Source: Periconia sp. R9002 (lineage: Eukaryota; Ascomycota; Dothideomycetes; Pleosporales; Periconiaceae). From it: 64,000 bases of DNA. The DNA lies in NCBI GenBank assembly GCA_023627715.1, contig JAMAHW010000021.1:62001-126000 (forward strand), given 5' to 3'. The notes beneath the pieces were generated by a model, which was given only the letters and a program-made list of their open reading frames with translations, did no database searches and was not told the origin of the DNA. Below, in pieces: positions 58,198 to 64,000 of this stretch (its first letter is position 1; every line of letters begins with the position of its first letter). The position numbers were made by a program, and so were the translations under genes.

Positions 58198-61187
58198 TTT
58201 TGTTTTCTTTTTCTTTTGAGGGTATGGGGTTCTGAAGACGGATGGGTGTGGAAGGGGACGTTGATTGGTTGGCCGTCGGTCAACAAGGAGCTGTGGACGC
58301 AAAGGCAATTGATAGGTTCGATAGATGGAGTGATGCAGACGAATTGACCGAGGCCGAGGCAGGGAGTCAGAGCCTCGTATGTGAATGGCTGGTTCCGTTG
58401 TTGGATTGTATGTATGTGTATGCTGATAGTGGTTGATAGTGTAGAAGGCGGTTGATTCGGTGTGAGGCAAACCTAGGTAGCCAGGTACACACAAACAAGT
58501 GAGGTAACGTATTGCGGCACGGTACGAGGATGGGAAAGTATTGGGAGATAAGACAAGGAAGTTCTCTCAGATAGACTTCCCGTTCGTTGCCTTCTGCGGC
58601 GCAGCTGAAAAAGGTGAAGATAGAAGGGGAGGGTGTGAGGTATGTATATAAGAATGGAAGTTGGAAACGTTTTGGATTGTCTAACTTCTTGATTTTGAAC
58701 TTTTGGATTCTTGGTGTTTTTGGAGAGTGCGATTTGTGTGCTGGAAATGTGATGGTTACACTGCACTTGTTCAGACTTCCTTTATATATCGCACATACAC
58801 ACACATACACATGGAGTCCAAGACCGACCCGAGCCGAACGAACAACAAAGGAGATGGATACACACACCGAGCGGTTGAACACGTCAACAATCCACCCACA
58901 CCCCATCCACGCCCCCATACACGAACAAAAGGTCAAATGGAGCCGTTTGGAGGAAAAAAAAGGAGAACATACGACCCGGGGGGCCATCCGAATTCCATGG
59001 TCTCGATTGATATCACTGACCTACCAATTGTGTTCTCATTCCTCCCCGGACCCTCTTTTTTCTGATTTGGGGGTGAGAAGGTATGAACGAAGTCGTCGAC
59101 GAACGACGTAGCATCCCGCATGATCGAAGAAAGGTTGGGTGGATGGGCAAGTACACAGTACGCCACCTACCGCCAAATACCGACCCAACCCGCCGTACCT
59201 ACGACCTACTCATCTCACCATCCTGGACGCTACGTCGACCCTTCCCCGACGACGGCGGTGTCTGCCCCGGGACGCAGGAACGGATACGAGGCCACCGTGG
59301 CTGACCTAGATACTCGGGGAGGAGGCAGGAGTTAAGCTTCGTAGGTAGGTACGCGCTGGCAAGCCAAGCGAGCGGACCAGCTGGTTGCCTAGTGTCGCGT
59401 TCTGACCGGTAGCTTTTCTGGACTGCGTGCGGAGACGGTCAGTCGGCTTCAATTAGTTTCGTGGAAGATAGATTGGTTGAGTGACGTATACTACAGGTCC
59501 TGGAGAAAACTCGTGGAGGCATTTCAGGAAGGCATACTGATGGGCAAGGTGGATAGCGTAAGAAGAGGGGAGAGGATGGTTGGCGGTTAGCTAACTTTAG
59601 TGGTGGTGGCGCTTAGTCAGCCCATGCTTCTTTAGAGCTCAAGATCCCTCGGCCAGGTGATCGTTTTGTTTTGACCTAAGTGCAACTTCGACGTTTTTTC
59701 GTTTTTTCATCATGACATTTTCATCACCACTTTTTGCAAAACCTTTTTAAACTGAGATTAGGCAGCCTAGGTACATGTAGTATCAATGCTTCGTACTATT
59801 CAAATGGCCTCAAAATCATCATCATAGAGCTCCCGATTGTCAGTACAAATAGCCACATGGCACATATGAAACCGATCAATAGATTGGCCCCAGTCGATTT
59901 TTGATCGACACCGATGTCAAGTTCCGCCTAGATGAAGCCTGCCTCAGCCACTCCACCCAAGTCATTCCTCTTAGAGCACCGTAATGCCGATCGAACGACC
60001 ACAGCACGAATTTTGGTAAGTTACGAGCTTTGTGGCCTGGATAGCATATTCTCTTGCGACAAAGGGCAAGCAAGGCTCGTATTGAAGGACGGCTTTACTA
60101 AAAAGACTTATTAAAGTATTCGAGGGATTGCCTTTCCAAGACAGCGTGAATACTGCCCGAACACTAGCCCGCCTAAAACTGTCCTGTGCTACAAGGAGAC
60201 ATCACTGATATTTGGTATTTCCAACCGTTCGCGCAAGCGCGCCTATCTCTGCCCCACACAGTCCCGTGCTCCTGAAGATGACTTGTCTGCTCTCGTCAGC
60301 CTCAATCTCACATTTTTATCACTACGATCTCGAATCTTTATTTTATATTCTTATCTAGACTGAGACGGCCGGAGGAGTCTGATGGATTTGTAATTTGCTG
60401 TCTCGACCTATCAACCCCACTTCACGCTGTAGTTAGCCATCGTACGGTGCAACTGGTCCACTCGCTGCGGAAACTTTCTCTGGTTAGCACTCGCTTAATA
60501 ACTCATGGATTATTTGTTTTGTAAGCTTGAGCCTAGTGAAGACGATTCTAGTGCTCACTCTGTAACAAGGTTAAAACCGGTATCGAGTACTGTATTAAGA
60601 AGTTGCAATGAGCCTCCCCACGAAGCATGATCAGAATCGGCAATCCTGATTAGCTTGTCTACTAACAGATATATGTGGTGCTGAAAGTCAGACAGCTCTC
60701 TCTAACACCCATCACCTCCAATTTTGCAGCCTAGGGAGAGATACATAGTGCCAATGCTATAATCCACCAGAAGCCAGCAAAGGTGATAAAAATTAAGTTA
60801 TGTCTACTGGTCTTTTTTAATATTTAGCGTCTTTAAGGATGAATACAAAGACTCGATTAACTAGAAGGAGAACAAGTCAGCAAAGCCCATACCGGTGACG
60901 GAACCAAGAGTAGAGGAATAAAGGGAACGCTCACCCATCGGTTAAGTTTCTGCTTGTTTGCGCCGGAGTCCGCGAAGTTCGTATCAGCTGTGATGTATCA
61001 GTAAATATTGGCGTGCGGAGCTGCGCAGGGGGCGTCACCTAAAGTAACTGTGGCAATATGTGTGTTTATTTGATGCAGAAAACGTAGGTCAGCCGACCCG
61101 ATCTGGGCAATCATGAACTTCACACCTGCGGGTTAATACGGTTAGCAGATTGTACTACCAGATGGTGATAAGGCTGGGAGGGGAAAT
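58198..61187. other. Gene-poor region (3 kb)
   Basis: The first part is upstream of the Tyr/Thr/His-rich gene, with a CA-rich microsatellite near 58790-58812. ORFs at 58587-59335 show no known domain. From 59340 to 61150 the sequence has no long ORF and no recognised repeat or RNA gene. Confidence 0.45.
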
Positions 61188-63267
61188 TCAGGCATAAAAA
61201 AACGCACTGTCGCGAGGATATCCGGCGTCTTGTAGCTTATCCCCACAGTTCGAGATTTCGTTTTCAAGCTCAAGCCTCATACGGGCGGAGGGTATGCGGT
61301 GGGTAATTATAGAGATGAGGAGCGGCCTCTCCAGGTTCTTGTCTTGGATCTTGCTATAGACTAGCGGTTCGAGGATTTTAGATCTTAGGTGCAGGTAAAT
61401 CGTATTGCGGCCACTAGGCACCCACGGCATGGGATCTATGCCCTTCTCTATCTCCTCGAGGGTTAGGCTAGAGGAGTTGTCCACCTTTCGGTGGTTGAAG
61501 CGCAGCGCAACACTTTCACCATTGGGGAGGATCCGGGTTGTAATCATGGTGATCTGCTGGACGAGTTGCTTCACGGTATCCCAACGGTCTTCGAGATTCA
61601 TGGACTTGCTGTCATCTATGAAGTCGTTAGAGTTGAGCAAACATGGAGACTATGAACGCGACGCTTGAACTCGAGATAACTTACCGCAGTAGATCACTTG
61701 CTGATGCAAGGACACCTTGATCGTTTTGTACAAAACGACTTTGTCGCCGAGCTCCGTGTCCGGGTCCCCTGCCAGGTCCGCAGCTTTCCGGGCTATTTGT
61801 TGTATGAAGTCGCTCTTGTCCCCGAAGAAGCGCCCTAGCACTTCTTCGTCCTTGACGAATTTATCGATATTTTGCAGGATCTCGACCACGTTCGGCTGCT
61901 CGGTGGCGCTTACGGCCTGCGATTCTTCAGGTAGTGGACCGTTTTCCACTTCATTTGGTCTGGTGCCTCTACTTACCCGGTTGATGAGTGGGTCCGGCTT
62001 AGGGTTCGACCCAGACCCCCAGCGGAAGAGTTTTATGAGTATGGCATTTATCAAGGAGAAAATGTAGAGCAAGGAGGTAATAAGTACGATATTTAGCCTT
62101 CCATGTTGCGGCTGCTTCTGATCTGGGTAGAACATATGAATGACGGCACTCTCATTTGTATGCTTGGCCATCTCTTTCGCATTGAATCCGTCCTCATTCT
62201 TGACTGTCAGAGAAGCCCCAGCTTCTTGCAACATCCTGATGGAGTCGATATCCTTGTTCTCGATTGCATACATCAGTGGCGTCTTGTTCTCGGCAGCGTC
62301 GCATGTGAAGTCGACAGAGTGGGGGGGCGTCCCCGCGAGGAGCAGCTGGATGATACGAGGACGCTCAATTGTGGTCTTCCATCCGGCGAGGAGGAGGGGG
62401 GTTGCGCCGTTCTTGGAGAGACCATCTGCTTTAGCGCCTTTCTTGAGGAGCTGATCCACCTCTTCGGGGAATCCTGCCACCACTGCTATCGCCAGTGGCG
62501 TCAGGCCTGAGTAAGGGTCATGCTCATCGAGGATTTTTGGATTGTGTTTGATGTAACTGTTTAGCCTGTCCCCGATGACGATTCCTTTTCGGGCATCTTC
62601 ATGAATACTCACGGTGGCATTGCCTAAGCTTCCACGAGCTGGATCGGCTTGCTTTGCATGCTTTTTTGACTCTGCAAATGCACGTAGTGGAGTGAGTTGC
62701 AGCCCCAGGCATTGTACCGCAGTATCAAGATCCTTTCTAAGGGAATCTTCCATGGCCGGACTACTTGAAATTAGCCCAGGAGAGCCTGGATCAAACTATG
62801 ATGAACGACTCTTACTTTTTCTGATGTTTGTTCTGACTGTGCCAGGAGTGTATATTGCTCAAACGCTTAGCGATGTCTTCCAAGTATGAACGAATAGTTT
62901 CTGCAAGGAAAGAGTCGCGATCTTCCACCGATTCGAGGAATTTAAAGACAGAAAGCTCTACGTTCTCTTCGATCTCGGAAGTATACGCGCCTGTCGCAAG
63001 CCAATGAATGCTGTTCTTCCAATGTCTGAGACTCATCAGCACGTCGTGTAAGTGGACAGCGACGTCGATATCCTTCCTAGCCCACCCCGTGTCTTTTTTG
63101 ACTGCACGCTCAAGTTTCGTTAAGTTGGAATTGCATAAGCTACTAAGTAAGGTCTCGTTGTGAATGGAAGGCTCATCGGAGTGAAAGGCTTCGAAAGGAG
63201 GGTCTTCGGCTGTTTGCGAAGATTCGCTGTTCACACTGCCTTCCACGTCGTGTTGGTTGTTTTCCAT
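61188..63267 (-). CDS. Ankyrin-repeat, transmembrane and vWA-domain protein
   Basis: Three exons: 63267-62816, 62760-61685, 61615-61188, giving 651 residues; introns of 55 and 69 bp keep frame. Residues 1-220 are helical with no known domain. Ankyrin repeats follow near 230-365 (YSGLTPLAIAVVAGFPEEV, GATPLLLAGWKT, NKTPLMYAIENKDIDSIRML). A hydrophobic helix is at about 373-393 (IVLITSLLYIFSLINAILI). The second intron joins VIYC to DDSKSM, forming a vWA metal site D-x-S-x-S at residues 510-514, then RWDTVKQLVQQI, and RPLLISIITHRIPS. The vWA domain is of the fungal/bacterial small type. Its neighbour at 63782 diverges from it. Role unknown. Confidence 0.8.
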
Positions 63268-63781
63268 ATTTGAAACTAAAAAGTCACGGTCGGGTCGTTT
63301 GTCAAAATATTTGTGGTCCGTGAATCTTGGTTGTTGTTGAATGAACAGGGCTGAGTGTTGTGTGTGAAGGCATTCTTGTAGAAATTGGGCCTGCCGAACC
63401 CGTTCGCTACCGTGAGGCAGGCAGCGTCATTACGCAGCCGTGAGTCGCTTTCCGTCGTCCACTTACGACCGAGCATCGCTCGCGATTTTGGCTTGGCGCC
63501 TGAAGAGATTGGTCCCGCCGATACACATGCATGTGCGAGTGACAAGGCTGATTTCCGGTGAGAAATATTTAATAACGATGACCGGCACTGCAGTGTCGAT
63601 AACTATGGAGCGTTTACGTCCTCAACTACTGACACATCTCCGTTGTGGATCGCTACACAGCACTCGACGCATTTCCGCTCAGAGACTTACACTGGCGTTG
63701 CACACCGTATCATGATCATCGTCTCCCTTTTATTCAATTCGAAGCTAATTAACCGGTCACACAAGAGCAAAGACACTATTC
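63268..63781. promoter_or_regulatory. Divergent promoter between ankyrin-vWA gene and right-edge gene
   Basis: 514 bp between two starts. Short reading frames cross it but have no support. Confidence 0.4.
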
Positions 63782-64000
63782 ATGGCTGAAGTTTTCGGAC
63801 CTTTCGGCTTCTGTTTCGGAGCTTTAGGTTTCATTTTGAGCACCGTCCCAACTGTTGTGGAGGCCACACATACCTATCTCGAGTGCAGGGAGCATTTTCG
63901 GGAGTACGAACGTCGCTGCGCTAATTGCAAGGCAAAGTACCGCAGGTGGGAGATATTTTGGAATGACTCGAATTTTGGTATGCATCAGACAATCATCGAC
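63782..64000 (+). CDS. N-terminal fragment of an unknown fungal gene (3' truncated)
   Basis: Open from the ATG at 63782 to the window end (73 codons). It begins MAEVFGPFGFCFGALGF, a hydrophobic start like that of fungal HeLo/prion-domain and NLR-associated proteins (which often start MAEVFG), then a charged helix with THTYLECREHFREYERRC and ANCKAKYRRWEIFW. A possible donor, GTATGC, lies near 63977, so the coding part may splice there. Family membership is not certain. It is divergent from the ankyrin-vWA gene. Confidence 0.6.
   Translation, partial: MAEVFGPFGFCFGALGFILSTVPTVVEATHTYLECREHFREYERRCANCKAKYRRWEIFWNDSNFGMHQTIID

Noticed and set aside
58793..58812. CA-rich run
   Set aside because: Plain microsatellite; no regular spacer structure, so not a CRISPR-like array (none expected in this nucleus).
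63440..63715. Plus-strand ORF inside the divergent promoter
   Set aside because: Ends before the better-placed ATG at 63782, mixed composition, no domain.

Overview
The window is nuclear DNA of a filamentous ascomycete (Pezizomycotina; a Dothideomycete would fit, but that is inference). The grounds are genes with short 45-130 bp introns carrying GTAAGT-like donors, CTAAC-like branch sites and YAG acceptors, plus fungus-specific families: HET, RTA1, Zn2Cys6 and a Spo71-like PH protein. I rebuilt multi-exon genes by checking splice phase and frame, so most CDS spans below include introns, which are listed in the evidence.

Left part (1-24 kb). The end of a YVC1-like vacuolar cation channel is followed by a Spo71/Mug56-type PH-domain sporulation protein. 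A 3.7 kb gap holds an inverted-repeat element, then an ATF/CREB-like bZIP factor, and then a 4.7 kb gene-poor stretch. After that come a single-pass Ser/Thr/Pro-rich membrane protein, an RTA1-type 7-TM protein, a Zn2Cys6 regulator, a 99-residue protein with a myristoylation site and a VCP-interacting motif (SVIP-like), and an NTF2-like protein.

Middle (24-40 kb). A HET-domain protein and a Clr5-like/ankyrin protein flank a region with a striking cluster of one short motif. A conserved membrane-anchored protein of unknown role follows. Next is a peroxisomal 3-ketoacyl-CoA thiolase with a PTS2-like N-terminus; a perfect CCGAGG-TG-CCTCGG palindrome lies about 200 bp upstream of its start. Downstream is a tRNA-Trp gene whose D-loop is split by 58 bp with the signals of an mRNA-type intron, in addition to a probable anticodon-loop intron. 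A GH51 arabinofuranosidase and an MFS sugar transporter then diverge from a shared 1 kb intergenic region.

Right part (40-64 kb). This is gene-poor, accessory-like sequence with a small secreted four-cysteine protein, a SnoaL-like protein, a secreted proline-rich protein and a possible papain-fold protein. A TauD-type dioxygenase, a MobA/MocA-like nucleotidyltransferase and a divergent zinc-cluster regulator form a compact group. A Tyr/Thr/His-rich small protein follows. At the right edge an ankyrin-TM-vWA protein is divergent from a truncated gene. The strongest candidates for something new are the tRNA-Trp intron, the SVIP-like protein, the MobA/MocA-like gene and the ankyrin-vWA divergent pair.
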